From Diadema setosum (Eukaryota; Echinodermata; Echinoidea; Diadematoida; Diadematidae): DNA of 64,000 nucleotides. The DNA lies in contig CM067068.1 of assembly GCA_033980235.1 (NCBI GenBank), forward strand, positions 36,607,869 to 36,671,868, written 5' to 3'. The translations under genes were made by a program, and so were the position numbers. The notes under the pieces were generated by a model. The model searched no databases. It was not told where the DNA came from and worked only from the letters and a program-made list of their open reading frames with translations. This document shows positions 12,011 to 25,324 of the stretch, in pieces; position 1 is the first letter of the stretch; every line of letters begins with the position of its first letter.

Positions 12011-12394
12011 AGCCATGATATATCACAGTGTATAATACGTGAAAGGTTGGAAATCTTAACATGATTAATGAATGTGAAAATGAGCGCGAAATCCCGGAAA
12101 GAAAACAAACTAAATCGGCATGAAAACGTGGTGTATTTTAGAATAAAATTAAAAAAAAAGAGAGATAAAAAAAAAGTGCAAAAAAAAATCACTACAGGGT
12201 ACTTATTATCTCCTTGTGAATCACATACACACGCAAGCACGTACACACACACACACATAATTACAGTGAAAACTTTGAGCAAAGTTTGAAAAAGGAAACT
12301 TTGTTTCTGGTCACTTTTCCCTCTGTTTTCATCATTCATTCAATTTGAAAAAAAAATGTATCACTTTGGATTATGTCAACTTTTTCTTTTCTTT

Positions 12395-12450
12395 TCTTTT
12401 TGATGATGGAAATAAATAAACTATTGAATTGAATTGAATTGAATTGAATA
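12395..12450 (+). mobile_element. Retroelement-like 3' tail, AATAAA then (TTGAA)n
   Basis: AATAAATAAACTATTGAATT is followed by four to five GAATT units. A polyadenylation-like signal followed by a short pentamer repeat is typical of the 3' end of L2/CR1-type LINEs or dependent SINEs. No coding part is recognisable upstream. Confidence 0.4.
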
Positions 12451-12454
12451 TATA

Positions 12455-13225
12455 TATAATCATAGAGAGAGAGAGAGAGAGGTGGATAATATATACATGT
12501 AATATATACCACCATCATCAGTATTGCCATCATTATCCTTATCTTCATCATAGTAACCATTTTATTTTAGTTCAATGACTGTTGATTAGAAAGAGATATC
12601 TTCTTCTTTTTTCATCGTTACTTTTCACCATCTCGCTGGCACTTTTGGTTTTGATATTCTATAGCATCATTAAAGCAATGTAGATGCAGATCGATGAAAT
12701 CCACCATCACCTTATTAAGAGGTTCTTGTGACCTTCCTTTACCTCATCCCTCGCACGCACCTCCCTCGCAGCCCACGACATAATGCACGAGTGGGTCCAA
12801 AAATAAGTACATTATAGCGAGCGGTGCTCAAAACCAAACCAATCTGAAAATGCGAAGACGCAAGAAATTTGTTTTGAAAGTGTAATTAAGACGCAGAGGG
12901 GTGGATTCCAAGGACCCATTTCATTTTAGAAATACAATGCGGTAATTAAAATGCGCTTGGTTTTGCTCTGTGTCCCTTCTGATGTGCAGTGTGGATGTTG
13001 TGGCGTGTATGATGTGGGACGTATAATGACGAGTGTGATATATTTGAATTTTCATTTAATATAGCCGAGTTAATTGCATGACTTATGATTATACTCAGAC
13101 AGACAGGGCGAGGTCAACAAAATTAACCTTTCATCATTTCGGGCCAAGATCTGTAAATTTCTTTTAAATAGAATAGAAACATGCATGGGGGTAAAAGTAA
13201 ACTCAAGATCTCAACGCCGCTTTCA
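12455..13225. other. No gene seen
   Basis: AT-rich unique sequence with a short (GA)n run at 12464-12482. No exon-like open stretch stands out. Confidence 0.5.
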
Positions 13226-13229
13226 ACTA

Positions 13230-13242
13230 TGACACACACACA

Positions 13243-13305
<63 letters not shown>

Positions 13306-13312
13306 ACACACA
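13230..13312 (+). repeat. (CA)n microsatellite
   Basis: CA dinucleotides with two TA interruptions. Confidence 0.95.
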
Positions 13313-13369
13313 TTATATATATTTTTTTTTTTCTTTTGCTCTAGCAAAAAAAAAAAAAAAAAAATGATT

Positions 13370-13421
13370 AAAGGGGACGTCCGGCCCCACCCTTTACGGA
13401 ATTTCTGGATCCTCCCCTGAG
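13370..13421. mobile_element. Right-end fragment of the hAT-like element family seen at 57906
   Basis: CCCTTTACGGAATTTCTGGA then TCCTCCCCTGA matches the right end of the complete element at 57906-58088 (CCCTTTACGGAATTCCAGA, GGATCCGTCCCTG). The left end is missing; poly-A and (CA)n lie where it should be. Confidence 0.5.
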
Positions 13422-14400
13422 TGTATGTTTCAAAATCATGAAACTACTTTGAAGGTTTTCATTTCTTGTATTGAAAGCATTGAAAGTAGTGGCGTGTTTA
13501 TTTTTATCATTGATTTATGAGTAATAATAATCGTGATGATAGTAATAGTGATTATAATCACAAGAGGAATCATCATTGTTCTCATAAATGGTTCTCATTA
13601 ATATCATAATTACGCGATAACAGTAATCTATTGTAACATCGCAACTATGATTAATCTTAATATCATTAATGTGCTGTCAAGTACCCAAGAATAGACAGGT
13701 AAGTTAAGCCAACGATGATGAATATTAGTGTTGCAGTATTTTATGAATACGATCCATTGATATTTCATTCTGAAACGTATGTATGTATAGAATAAATCTA
13801 TGATGTATACTGATATGAGTTCTCCCTATGCTTATGATGCACTAACAGCTCATCGTCCCCAATCGAGAAGTAACACATACTCTAACCCGCGACAAGTATG
13901 AATTGAATTTTTGCATCGTGCAAACACTCAGCCAGGGCAGTCTTCCTCAATAATTACGTTGTTCGACAGTGGATCTATTGACTTGATATCATATTTTCAT
14001 TTCAACTCCACTTGCATCGGCTCACTGCCATGTTGATCACGGTTGCCATGGAGATAATTAAATTTGCCACACAGCAGCGTTGACGCTTTCTCAGACGTGT
14101 ACCCACGACCAAAGCAGAAGTTTAGCGACGCTAACAACATTAGAATGCGACCGCCTGTCATTATTAAAAATCTTCAGCGTCGGAAAAAGTAATGCAAGGA
14201 TTTTTTTTCCCATTTCTTTTTTTTTTTTTTTTCATCACAACACTCAGGAAGTCGGCTGTGATACGAATCATATTTTTGCAGCAGCAATTGAAGAAAAAAT
14301 GGTATACAGTGGGTATCAAAAGAAAAGCACTAGGAGACAGCTGAGAGAAAATCTATGATGATGATCAACATTTTGATGAATGATAGAATATGTTGATAAT
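13422..14400. other. No gene seen
   Basis: AT-rich sequence with degenerate ATCATTA-type runs. Nothing supports an exon. Confidence 0.5.
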
Positions 14401-14412
14401 AACAAGACAGCA

Positions 14413-14417
14413 TCAAC

Positions 14418-14462
<45 letters not shown>

Positions 14463-14735
14463 AATGATGATGATGATGATGATGATGATTACAATGATTA
14501 CGATTATCTATCCCAGTGCTACTGTTAATAACATGACGAGGATGATGATAATGATGATGATGATGATAGTGATGATGATGATGATGATAACGATGATAAT
14601 TACAATGATTACGATGATATTTATCCCAAAGCTATACTGTTAATAACATGATGATGATGATAATGATTGCGATGATTACGACTATTATCCCAATGCTACT
14701 GCTAATAACATGATGATGATGATGATGACGATAAC
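14413..14735 (+). repeat. (GAT)n trinucleotide microsatellite cluster
   Basis: Long GAT/ATG runs, of which 14419-14490 is the purest, are interspersed with a repeated phrase (TTATCCCAxxGCTA...CTGTTAATAACATGA) at about 14509, 14625 and 14688. The cluster therefore also has a higher-order period of roughly 60-115 bases. Confidence 0.85.
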
Positions 14736-16010
14736 AACGAGAAATGGAAGAAGAACACAATGAAAGAGAGGAAAAGAAGAAGATGATGAAGAAGAAGAAG
14801 GTGAAATGATAATGAAGAGGAATACCATTGTGGATTGTGAAGAAGTCATAGAGGTCACAGGTCAAAGAAGAAAATATTAGAGTAATAGAAGGGGAAGCAA
14901 TAATGATTTTTAATGAATAGATATTGATACTGTTAAATCATTAAACAGGAAAATAATGTTAATGCTTTGCACTAAAGTCTTTGTAGTTGTAGCGCAACGA
15001 GTGCAGTGTATCAAGGGGTGTAGTATTAATGCTATATTGCGGGTTATAGAAGAATAGGAGTACTAGTATACATAAACGTAAAGGAGCAGAAGCGGTATGT
15101 ACTTAATATAGTAATATTATACATAGCAGAAGTAGAAGTAGAAGAAGTGGTAATGGTAATATAGGAGCAGAAGTGATAACAGTAATATAGAAGCAATAAC
15201 ATGTAAAAGTAGTTATACGTATTATAATAGTAGGAGTGGAGATATTATTAGGATAAAATCCAGTTATGATATTTCATATGATATTCATTTCATGTGATAT
15301 TATGTTTCAATAGTTATAGAGGAAGCAGCAGTAATGTAACAGTCGTAGAAGCAGCCGTATACAAAGCGAATGTCTGTTTAATCCTTACAGCGGTATAGAC
15401 CATATAGACAGTTTCACGTTGTGCTCCTGGTGATGTCGATGGCAATCATGAAAGTCATTTCACACTATCATTAAGATAATAACGCACTTAAGCTGGGACA
15501 AATTGAGCGTGGCTGATGCTTCATTCAGAACTTTATATTTCGTATACTAAGTATAGCTTCTTCCTCACTACACATACTATTCCTGATGCAGATTATCGGG
15601 GAGAAGAAAAGAAAAGAAAAAAACGTCTCCGCGATTTGCATTTTCAAGTTTTTGACTGGAATACGTAAGTCATCAACCATGTCAACTAGAGAATCAGCGT
15701 TGATTTCCCTAGGCAGAAGTTTGAATGGATTATAATACATATGCTGTACCAAAAATGTGTAATTCAACCTTCAGACAGCCTTAAGTAGATATTGGACGTT
15801 TGGCGTCTTACGTCAAAGAGATAATTCCCTGAAAATAGATATCTTCTCATTGCTAAAGAAAAATGGAAGCTGACACAGGTGTAAACTTCATTAGGTGCTT
15901 AAAGTATTCGTTTTGTGTTACACTGAACATCGAGACGTATACACAATAAACTGTTCACAAATTGTATGCGATTTTTTTTCTTAAGTTTGCATTTTTTTAT
16001 CTTAGACTTT
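14736..16010. other. No gene seen; degenerate AGAAG/GTA-rich DNA
   Basis: 14750-14810 is purine-rich (GAAGAAGAAG). 15060-15360 has repeated AGTAGAAG/ATAGTAA-like words. No exon signal was found. Confidence 0.5.
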
Positions 16011-16676
16011 TCTCTCTCTCTCTCTTTTTTTTTTTTTTGCCTCCGTCTATAAATGCGTTTACAGAGAAATACGAAGAAAATTCTAATCTCATGAGACTCA
16101 ATGGTGACGGTTTCATTAGGCTTAGAAAAAGTTTGCAACATGCTTTCTTAAACCCTTTTGTGATTGCTACATATTAAGTGAATATGCATTGACGCCACAA
16201 GTGCGAACGAGTTGATCCGGGGAGAGAGAGAGAAAAAAAAAAGAGAGATAATAATTATAAACTCTCTTCCGCAGCTGCCTGCCTTCAAGCAGTCTAGAGA
16301 AAGAGTAAGCCATAAGTATAAGAAGATGTCTGAGGGGGATAGAATATGACGTCATTTGGGGGTACTTGTTAATTAGATAGGGGAGGAAATTTTCTACCAT
16401 CACCAACAAGAAACCACAAGACACGATGCGATGACACACGATGAGCAAAAATGCGAAGATGTGGGTTTTAAAACTGGCCAATGTCTAACTTCGACTTGAG
16501 CACGTTGAGTACAAAAGTACTTTGAGAAATGTTGGCCAAAGATGAAATGAAAAACATTTTTTTTTTTTGTTCAGGTCAGCAAACGTGAAATAGATCGATT
16601 GTCTTTCCTGCCGAAAAATTCTCTCTAATGGTTACATTGAAATGGGAATATACTCCATTATCATGATAGTAAATAA
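16011..16676. other. No gene seen
   Basis: CT and poly-T run at 16012-16038, otherwise unremarkable AT-rich DNA. Confidence 0.5.
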
Positions 16677-16972
16677 ACTCTCCTCCTCCTTCCCCTCGTC
16701 CTCCTCTCCTCCTCCTCCTCTTCCTCCTCTCCATCTTTCTCCTCCACCTCCTCCTCCTTCTCCTCACCCCCTCGTCTCCTCCTCCTCCTCATCTCCCTCT
16801 TCGTCGTCGTCCTCCTCCTCCTCCTCCCCCTCCTCCTCTTTCTCCCCTCCTCCTCCACCACCACCTCCTTTTCCTCCTCCTCCTTCTCCTCCACCACCAC
16901 CACCTCCTCATTCTCCTCCTCTCTATCTTTCTCCTCCTCCTCCTCCTCTGCCTCCTTCTTCTATTTCTTCGT
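16677..16972 (+). repeat. (CCT)n polypyrimidine tract, about 300 bases
   Basis: Almost entirely C and T on the plus strand, mostly CCT/CTC triplets with a few CCA and GTC interruptions. Frames through it encode runs of Ser/Pro or Arg/Glu and are not genes. Confidence 0.9.
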
Positions 16973-17028
16973 ATACGACATACTCAATGTGCCTGGTTGA
17001 TAATGTTTGCGGACTGTTTCTAGTCTAA

Positions 17029-18038
17029 AGCGCACCATGAGGGGTCGGCATCATTCGCCCGTTTTCTGATGTGGAGCCGCTGGGGCGGACCCCTTCAGCG
17101 TCTTTGGCACCCTGCTCTTTGCAATGGCTGAAAGAAGCGAGATCTTTTATAAACGTAACCAGCAACATTTAATGTCATATATCCGTGGGACATTGTCTTT
17201 GCCTTTTACTAGAGGGGACGGCATGATACAGACAACATTGCTCAGATAGACTTAATTGGCACCGAACCCAATTAAACAATTTGAGTGGATAGAACGACCG
17301 AGCCACACCACCGCCCACCCTATTTCCAAGTATCTATAGCAACGGACAGTCTGGTGAAAGTTATATCAAAATCTGACGAAAGTGTTAGCAAGAAGCAATG
17401 TTTCAGGGAAGTAAGATTTCACATGTCCACCCCCCCCCCCGTATCTATAAATAGGCACAATCTCATATATCTAGCAGGATGAGATGATGACATCACAAGT
17501 CTCCCTTGCATTCACTCGCAAATGATCCTGTATAATGTTTCCTGTTTTTACATGAATTAAAAAAGACGAACGTTTCATCTCCCTCTTCAAATTGTTCTAG
17601 AGTTGCAGCTATCTATGAATGACGACTTGGTACATGGGAGGGGCTGAATTATTTTCAAATGTAGGCCTAATCATTTTTTTTTTGTGTTATTTAATGTTAC
17701 AAACTGTTGGGAGTGTAACGAGATGATTACATGTAATCTCCTTGTTTAATTCTGCGGATTGGTACTTAAAACTGATTTTGATAGCGCGAACAAGTGTATA
17801 GACATCATATTGATCACAATGAACCAGAATCGTTTGCCCACCGATGACTTATCGCACGTGTTCTTAATTGGCACGCTTGAAACGTGACTTCATCTATAAA
17901 GTACTGTTGTACACACTTGTTCCCCCGCCAAGCGTACATTGACAACTATAACAGTTTGTAGCGTGTATCGTCACTGAAGTTATCAAAGGTCTTATTTTTA
18001 TCGCCCACTATTTATTGCCTTACGTGGGGGCACGATAA
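17029..18038. other. No gene seen
   Basis: A slightly GC-richer patch at 17035-17115 followed by AT-rich DNA. No splice-bounded frame could be defended. Confidence 0.5.
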
Positions 18039-18535
<497 letters not shown>

Positions 18536-18539
18536 TTCC

Positions 18540-19675
18540 ACACCCAATGAACCTCTTTCAGCTCCTATCTGCTTCTCCTCCTCACACTTACCGTCTCAAT
18601 TAATTGTCTATCATCTAACGGATGCGATTATGGACCCCCAAAGATAATGATTATGGCCTCTGAATGCTCTCCTCTCCCACCCCCTCCCCATCATGTTTCA
18701 CAGCAATTCTTTTTGGTTTGCTTCCGTCTTTCTTGTCTGCATCATCTCCGTCACAATATCATTTCTCTCTTTGTTTTTCATCTCTAATCACATTTGCCTG
18801 AAGAAGTTGGCACTACACAGGTAGTAAATAGCAGTCTTCCAATTTACTCAACACCATATCAATTTGCAAGGGGGGGGGGTGGGAGAGAGACAATGTTTTC
18901 AAGCTCTTGTCATTGACTGCGTTGTTTTATGTCTGTTGAGCAAACAGGGGAGAAAATTGGAATCATATTTTGTTCCAACTATCGGCGACAGAGCATCTTG
19001 AGTTATTTGACGATGTAGGCAAGATTTAATGCAGCAGACATCGAAGTGTTTGTATAGCGTCACAGTGACGTGTACCATTATTATCACATCTATTTGACAC
19101 ATCTAAGGCGTGCATGATTTTGTTTAGCATGATGTTTGCGTTGTTCGTGAAAATGTGCAATAAAAACCTTGTCGTTATTTATATACACATTGATACAAAA
19201 TTTAAGACAAAGTAACATTGATTTTTTAGTATTATTCTCAAGGAAGTAAGTCGTGGTGTATTGTTATATTTACGCATACGTCGGCGTATACGTGATGCAC
19301 AAACGTGATACTGTTAATGCATGTCAAAATAATGTATGTTGCTGTATTCCAAACAGTATATGTTGTGAAAAGACCTCAGTAGTATAACTTACACACTGCT
19401 GAGCATTGATTTCTCTCAAATAAAAGGGATTTTTAAGGAGGAAAATATGAAGAACACGATAACAATGCAGTGGAAGATTTTGGAGAAGTAGGTAGTCTTT
19501 TGGGAGGTTGTTGGAGAAGGCGAACTGGCATTGATATTTTAGTGGCGGCGAGTATAATCTTGGCAAAGATCTCTCTCTTTTGGAAGAGGATTTCTTTTTC
19601 CTCAAAGATTGTTCCCTCTAAGACTGTAAGTCGAAGAAAATGCTCTTTAAAAGCTGTAACATGAGATGAGAGGAG

Positions 19676-19708
<33 letters not shown>

Positions 19709-19940
19709 TAGATAGAGTACCCTATAAGCCTCAGATATTCTCCTGCTCAAAACGACGCCGAATAAAAGACATTTTCACTCGCACTGGTTGCATGAAATTG
19801 AGTCAGGTTTTTTTTTTTTTTTCCTCCGAATTTAGTAAAAGAGAAGAGAAACCTTGCGTTATGTGGTGATTAGGTTCAATGGTTGCTCAAAATGATCTAA
19901 TCTTCCAAAGTTAAAGAATTACCATTGTTTTCGAGAGGGG
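18540..19940. other. No gene seen; (GACA)n at 19677-19708
   Basis: AT-rich DNA with a poly-G run near 18870 and a short GACA microsatellite. Confidence 0.5.
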
Positions 19941-19942
19941 CA

Positions 19943-20100
19943 GGGACCCATTGCATAAAGTAACTCTGCGATGGTAACAATCAGTGATTTCCTGGCTTTG
20001 ATTGGCTGTGGAATAATGTTGCTATCGTTGTTGCCATTGATTTGTAAAGTTACCATCATCAATTGTTAAGTTATTATCATGATTATAGTTTTCTGGGCCC
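19943..20100. mobile_element. GGGCCC-ended inverted-repeat element, diverged copy
   Basis: Starts GGGACCCATTGCATAAAGTA and ends TTCTGGGCCC. It contains ATTGGCTGT...GTTGCTATCGTTGTTGCCATTG as in the better copy at 57409. The ends only partly pair. Confidence 0.5.
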
Positions 20101-20547
20101 ATAGATCTGAACTATTGACTTATTATTTCTCATCTTCTTAAAGACTATTCATTTACGTATGTATCATTACACATGTCAGAACTATTTCTAGAAACAGGGA
20201 CGCCAGCTTGGTTGTATCGTGACCGTATCGGCATTGCAAAACATTCAACCTTGCCGATTTCGTCAACAGGTAATAGGTCCAAGACGGGTGATTACACCCC
20301 CATTAGTCATTACATACGTCATTTCTTCTTTTTTCCCATAGCGTCTCTGTGTTCAGACTTGCCTCGGACGTTCCGTGTTGACACGCTGCATCAACAGGTG
20401 GCCATCACTCTCACAGGCATGACGTCACGTAATTCATTCTGACGTCACATGACCAAGTTCTTAATGAACTCTTTCACAGCCTGTCCACGCTACTTCCTTC
20501 AAGCAAAATACTTTTCCCTAGAAGGTGTTTTTTTTATTTACACATTC

Positions 20548-20550
<3 letters not shown>
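20101..20550. other. No gene seen; two TGACGTCA sites
   Basis: TGACGTCA at about 20422 and 20441 lie 19 bases apart. Otherwise unremarkable. Confidence 0.5.
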
Positions 20551-20631
<81 letters not shown>

Positions 20632-20632
20632 A
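20551..20632 (+). repeat. (CA)n microsatellite
   Basis: CA dinucleotides, nearly pure. Confidence 0.95.
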
Positions 20633-21039
20633 CAAACAAAATGTATTTTCAATTTTCAATATTTTTGTCTAATTTGTATGACTGGATTTCTCATGTAAAG
20701 GCCTACTCGTTTTTGGTTGATATGTAACCGTAGAACCTACCACCTTCAGAAAGTCCCCTCCCATTTCTTTATTATTATCATTATTATAATTTTGTATTCA
20801 TAAAAGAGACATCCAGAGTGGAGAACCTCTTCTAGATTCTTGCTCAGGTTTATGTAATTTTTAGATTTTGCTTTGTTTTAATATTTTGTTTTTCTTTACC
20901 GATATCGCAATGACAAAATAATCTGTTTTATCGAATTCTCCGGCTCTTTGTACAAATATATTGACTTGGACACGATAGTAAAAAGTAATGTCTGACCTGC
21001 GGGAAGGTTGAATATCTGGTATGAAATGGTACAGCTGTA

Positions 21040-21136
21040 ATAACCCTTTCTTTGGCAGGGGCTTCGGACAATATCCTATTCTACTAATGGTTTTTTTTTT
21101 TGTGCCAATCGGTACTCAAAGCACTCAAAGGGTTAA
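21040..21136. mobile_element. Short CCCTTT/AAAGGG element, relative of the 8.1 kb foldback
   Basis: 89 bases between CCCTTTCTTTGG (21044) and CTCAAAGGG (21132). The right flank is TTAA and the left flank ATAA. Its right end (ATCGGTACTCAAAGCA...AAAGGGTTAA) closely matches the right end of the element at 8146-8757 (ATCGGCACTCAAAGCA...AAAGGGTTAA). Confidence 0.65.
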
Positions 21137-21554
21137 TGAAGCTTTCTAAACAAAATTGAAGGTAGGATTTATGCATGTTTCTCATAGGAAATTCGAGGGG
21201 TTTCATGTCATCTTGGGTATGTTAAACAGATCATTAAAAGAAGACGGACTGCATTGTACCATGTGGGGAACATTATATTTTATCATTATTATTATTGGAC
21301 GTTTTACGATAAAAGGGGAGCCTTTATTGAAGATAATCTCATCATTCGGAGTATATGAGTTCCACCGATTTTGTAGCAGCCTACAAGATTTTCCTTGTTA
21401 CGTTCATCATTGTTCATACGATTAGTCAACTGTTAGCAACTTACAGTAAGAAAATGATAGCATAAATGGTATTTGGGCTGTTATGTGATTTTTTTTTTCA
21501 GCTGCCTTCAGTCAATACATTAATTATGATATCAGTGTATTGCGCGGGAATCCG

Positions 21555-21708
21555 GTTACAGTTCATTATTCCTAAGGTTATTCGTAAAAAAAAAAAAAAA
21601 AACTATATTCAAAAATGAAATAAGGTTCGTCATTTCCAAGGTCCGCTAATCCAAAAATTAAATAACATCACTTTTTTCCGAGGTTTCGTTATTCCGTAGA
21701 TTCACTAC
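21555..21708 (+). repeat. Degenerate repeat of AAGGTTCGTTATTCC motif
   Basis: Variants of GGTTCGTTATTCC recur at about 21560, 21576, 21624, 21640 and 21693, separated by poly-A and AT-rich spacers. This looks like a decayed minisatellite or a member of a dispersed repeat family. Confidence 0.5.
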
Positions 21709-22470
21709 AAAAACACAAACAAACAAACAAACACCCCCCAAAAAAGACACAAGAATAACAACAACAACAATTATCAAACTTGTATGAAAGTTCCTTTGTT
21801 TAATTTGTGGTAGCGTGAAGTAATATTGACGGGTACAGTAACTCTCTGCTTCTTCTTTTTTTCGGGCATGTTAAAAATTTGAGTGCGCCACAACATCTAA
21901 TCTACATTTTTACTTCTACAGAGAATCATTGAGCAATAGCCTGATAACCATCACGCTGAGATAACTGTGAGATACTTGCCTTCACAGAAATTAATGTGCA
22001 ATGCTGAGCATCTGCGAGTTAGATCAACAATTAGCAAACAGGTGCAGAAGCCACGCATATCAATTATTTGAGGTACTCGGGTTAGATTAACTAAAGGATC
22101 ACGAGATAAAGGCAGTGTCATGATTATTATTATTATGATATTATGTTTGTGGGTCTGTGTGTGTGTGTGTGTGTGTGTCTTTTTGTGTGTTTTTTTTTTG
22201 TGTGTGTTAACGACGAGGGGTCTACACTTTGAGTAATACTGACCCAGTAATCAAAGCGACAATAGTGATGCAGTATGTTTCCATAAGAAAGTGAGGCATT
22301 ATAATGTAAAAATCTAGCACATGTACAAACTTTATATCCGTCAACGATACATGCCAATACATTGTATCAATATTATTATATCATAGTATTATTTTCCGCA
22401 CCAATAATTCCTGTAGTCGACTTACTATAGTGAGTTGATAGATGAAAAGAGAAAATAATGGACAGAAAAG
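21709..22470. other. No gene seen
   Basis: (CAAA)n near 21717-21733 and a short (TG)n at 22147-22178. Otherwise AT-rich. Confidence 0.5.
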
Positions 22471-22478
22471 TTAGATAA

Positions 22479-22624
22479 CTTGATAGATAAATAGATAGAT
22501 AGGTAGATACATTGATGGATTGATAGATAGCCTAGATGGATGGATAGATGTAGATAGATGGATAGATTGATCAACTAGATGATAAACAGTCAGATATATA
22601 GATAAACAGATATATCGGTAGATA

Positions 22625-22660
<36 letters not shown>
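22479..22660 (+). repeat. (GATA/GATG)n followed by (GA)n
   Basis: Degenerate GATA and GATG tetranucleotides to about 22620, then nearly pure GA to 22660. Confidence 0.88.
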
Positions 22661-22661
<1 letters not shown>

Positions 22662-24088
22662 GAAAGGAGTGCAGAGATATAATTGTCGTTGTCATCACCA
22701 TAAAGTAAGACCGATATTCTGGTAACAATAATCGTGTATCAGTAGCGTCGGCACCTGCAACCCCGATGAGCTAGATTTTCATAAGCTGTCCGGGTTATTA
22801 AAAAAAAAAAAGAAAAAGAAAAAAAAAGTGAATAAATATAATGCTTCCACTCTAAAATTTGTCATGATTTCTTTATTTATTTACGTATTTGGTATTTTGA
22901 TGCTCATCTGGATTCAAATTCATCCTAGGTCAATGCAAACCTCTTTTCTCCCCTCTTCTTCTGTTGATGCTATTGTTGAGGGTTAGGCCACGCTTTGAGC
23001 CGTAGGGGGCGCTATTACCGCAAACCTCAAAGTCGCCATTGGTTGAGTGGACTGCATATTCCTTACGAGTTGTCGAGCTATTTATCATGTTGAATATTGG
23101 AGAATGTTTTCTTGCCGAAAAGCATGACAAGAGAGAAATGCATAGTCTGTATTAATGATTAAATGTTTAGATTTCAGATAGTTTTGATTAATATACATGG
23201 TTTATGGCTGACTAACCTGATTGATCCAACAAAGCAGACGCAGATCCATTTATTCTTTCAAACAGTCAAAAAGGGTGCAATACATATACAGTTAGGAGAT
23301 TTATTAAAAAAAAATGCAAAAGGATCCAATAATTATTGTTCGGGTAAATCGCTTCAACTCTCTTTTCTCCAGGACCTCTCAAGGTTTTCTCTGTTTTGGT
23401 TTGGATTGATCTTTTTGTGGTTAGAGAAAGGGGAGAGAGAGGCACACTATACAATCATACGATCGTCCTATAGCTGGAGGCATGGAATGCTAACGTGATT
23501 AAAATGTGCACCAATTTCAAATGTTTCTCATTTGCCCTTTTAATGCAATCCTTTGGCGGAGAGAGTTAAACGAAGCTACTGAATGCTTTCGCTCTGTAAA
23601 ACCATCTGTGATAAAGAGTCTATATAGCGCCCTCTGCAAAAAAAGAAAAAGAAAAACAATAATAAAGATAAGACCGCTCTTCGTCATGTTATCATTTTGC
23701 TTGACTTTGAATTGCTTTGAATGTTCCACAATAAACCATATCCGTCTTGGTAGACCACCAAATATGCTTTGCCTTGAGAGTTTCCGATTAAAACTACAGA
23801 CAGAGGAGAATCCAAAGGAACTATCCACTGAGGGGCACAGCCCCGAAGTGAACAGTTCTTTTGGAGATACCGAGGCCCATAGTTTAAACAGAAACTCTAG
23901 GCAAAGTACATTTGTTTTATATTTTGGATCAAAAATTTAAACAAAAGAAGGGGAGAATGGAGAAACTGCGAGCGAGAAATCGTGTCGTAGTGGTGGATGC
24001 GAGGTTGTGAAGGGACTGTAGTATTGTAAGCAGCGCACGATGTTAGGCTGCTTTGGGATGTTAAAATAAATTGTTTGGTTAAAAAAGG
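22661..24088. other. No confident gene
   Basis: A 144-codon open frame at 23506-23940 (+) has no recognisable motif, an A/T-biased composition and an overlapping open frame on the other strand, so I do not call it. Confidence 0.45.
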
Positions 24089-24330
24089 TTACATTTCAGA
24101 GAGTGACTGTACGAAGCAATGCGCAGTGTCAAAATTGCTTTATGACGTCACAATTTACAAGAAATTGATACATTTCACAGACGGACGGTACGAGCAACAC
24201 GCAATGTCAAAATTGCTTTGTGACGTCACTACTGTTTTTTGTTTTTTTTTTAATAGAAATTGTTACATTTACCGTGACGGTACGACGCATGCAGTGCGCG
24301 ATGTCAGAATTGCTTTGTGACGTAACAATC
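24089..24330 (+). repeat. Three degenerate tandem copies of a ~70-base unit with TGACGT sites
   Basis: Units at 24089-24155, 24166-24232 and 24259-24330 share TTACATTT, GACNGTACGA, ATGTCANAATTGCTTTNTGA and CGTCAC/CGTAAC. Two of the three keep a perfect TGACGTCA palindrome. Confidence 0.75.
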
Positions 24331-24960
24331 GTTTGTTAAAAATATCTTGTTATTGTCTTGTTACATTAAATTTTCACAGAGTGAAACTAGTACTAGTATA
24401 CTAGTATTTGCAAAATGTCGTCATAGGAGTGACGCCATTTTGCACATAAATGTAGTACTTTATGGAGTGTCAAACATGCCGACACTTTGATATAGCTGAA
24501 AAGACCCATAATCATGTGAAGCTCTTTCATCCATTCACTAGAGGATAGATATTTGATTTTTAAAAAAAAAAGAATAATACCCGCTACATCGACTTTATTC
24601 ATGTTAGAGATAAAATCCCTTTTCCACAATTCCTCTTAATGTGAATTTTGGCATCGAAACTTCTCTCTCTTATACCTATCTCACATAATGAGGCCTTTCT
24701 ACGCCTGATTATTGACCTTAATCATTTATACTTGAAACTATCCACCTCTGAAGAAAACCCGGAGAAGTAACCACAATAACATTTTTATTTGACAATGAAA
24801 ATTCGGCCAAAATGGTCAGCGCATCTCTCGATTTGTTTTATCACTTATGATTTATCCGTTTTAATTACTCCAGTGGACGACACCATCGCAGTTAGGCCTA
24901 CATGGCCGTCTGATGGCGTCCTATATTTTAAGTAAATAATCCATTCCACTGTCAGTTTGA
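24331..24960. other. No gene seen
   Basis: AT-rich DNA. The palindromic stretch ACTAGTACTAGTATACTAGT lies at about 24388. Confidence 0.5.
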
Positions 24961-24962
24961 TA

Positions 24963-25324
24963 CTAAAGGGATGGTATATAGTATTGGTTGAGATGGGGAT
25001 TCAGATTTTTGAGTTTTTTTATTTTTTTTTTTTGCAAGATACTTGTTTGTTAAAGACTATACAATTCTACAAGGCATTAAAATTTTATTTGATGAAAATA
25101 AAATGAAAATTCTAATAAAAGGTTGGGCGAACCTTTTATCAGGATCACTTCGGATACCAATTTTAATCCAAAAAAAATGTGAATTCCCCTTACAATAATA
25201 TGCTTTTTCATATTTCATAAGAGGTTGTTCATTATCTAAAAAAAATGATCTTTACCAAAAAAAAAAAAAAAAACTGTTTGAAAGCTGAAATCTCATCCCA
25301 TCCGAAATTATACCATTCCTTTAA
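24963..25324. mobile_element. TTAA-type AGGG inverted-repeat element (354-bp core)
   Basis: The left end CTAA + AGGGATGGTATA and the right end read on the minus strand (TTAA + AGGAATGGTATA) are inverted repeats. The adjoining GAGATGGGGATTCAG pairs with its counterpart near 25290. Same design as the element at 11614-12010. No coding capacity. Confidence 0.7.

Noticed and set aside
16642..17028. 128-codon plus frame rich in Pro and Ser
   Set aside because: It lies over the (CCT)n tract; composition alone explains the open frame.
23506..23940. 144-codon plus-strand frame
   Set aside because: No motif, opposite strand also open, no exon signals; within chance for AT-rich DNA of this size.
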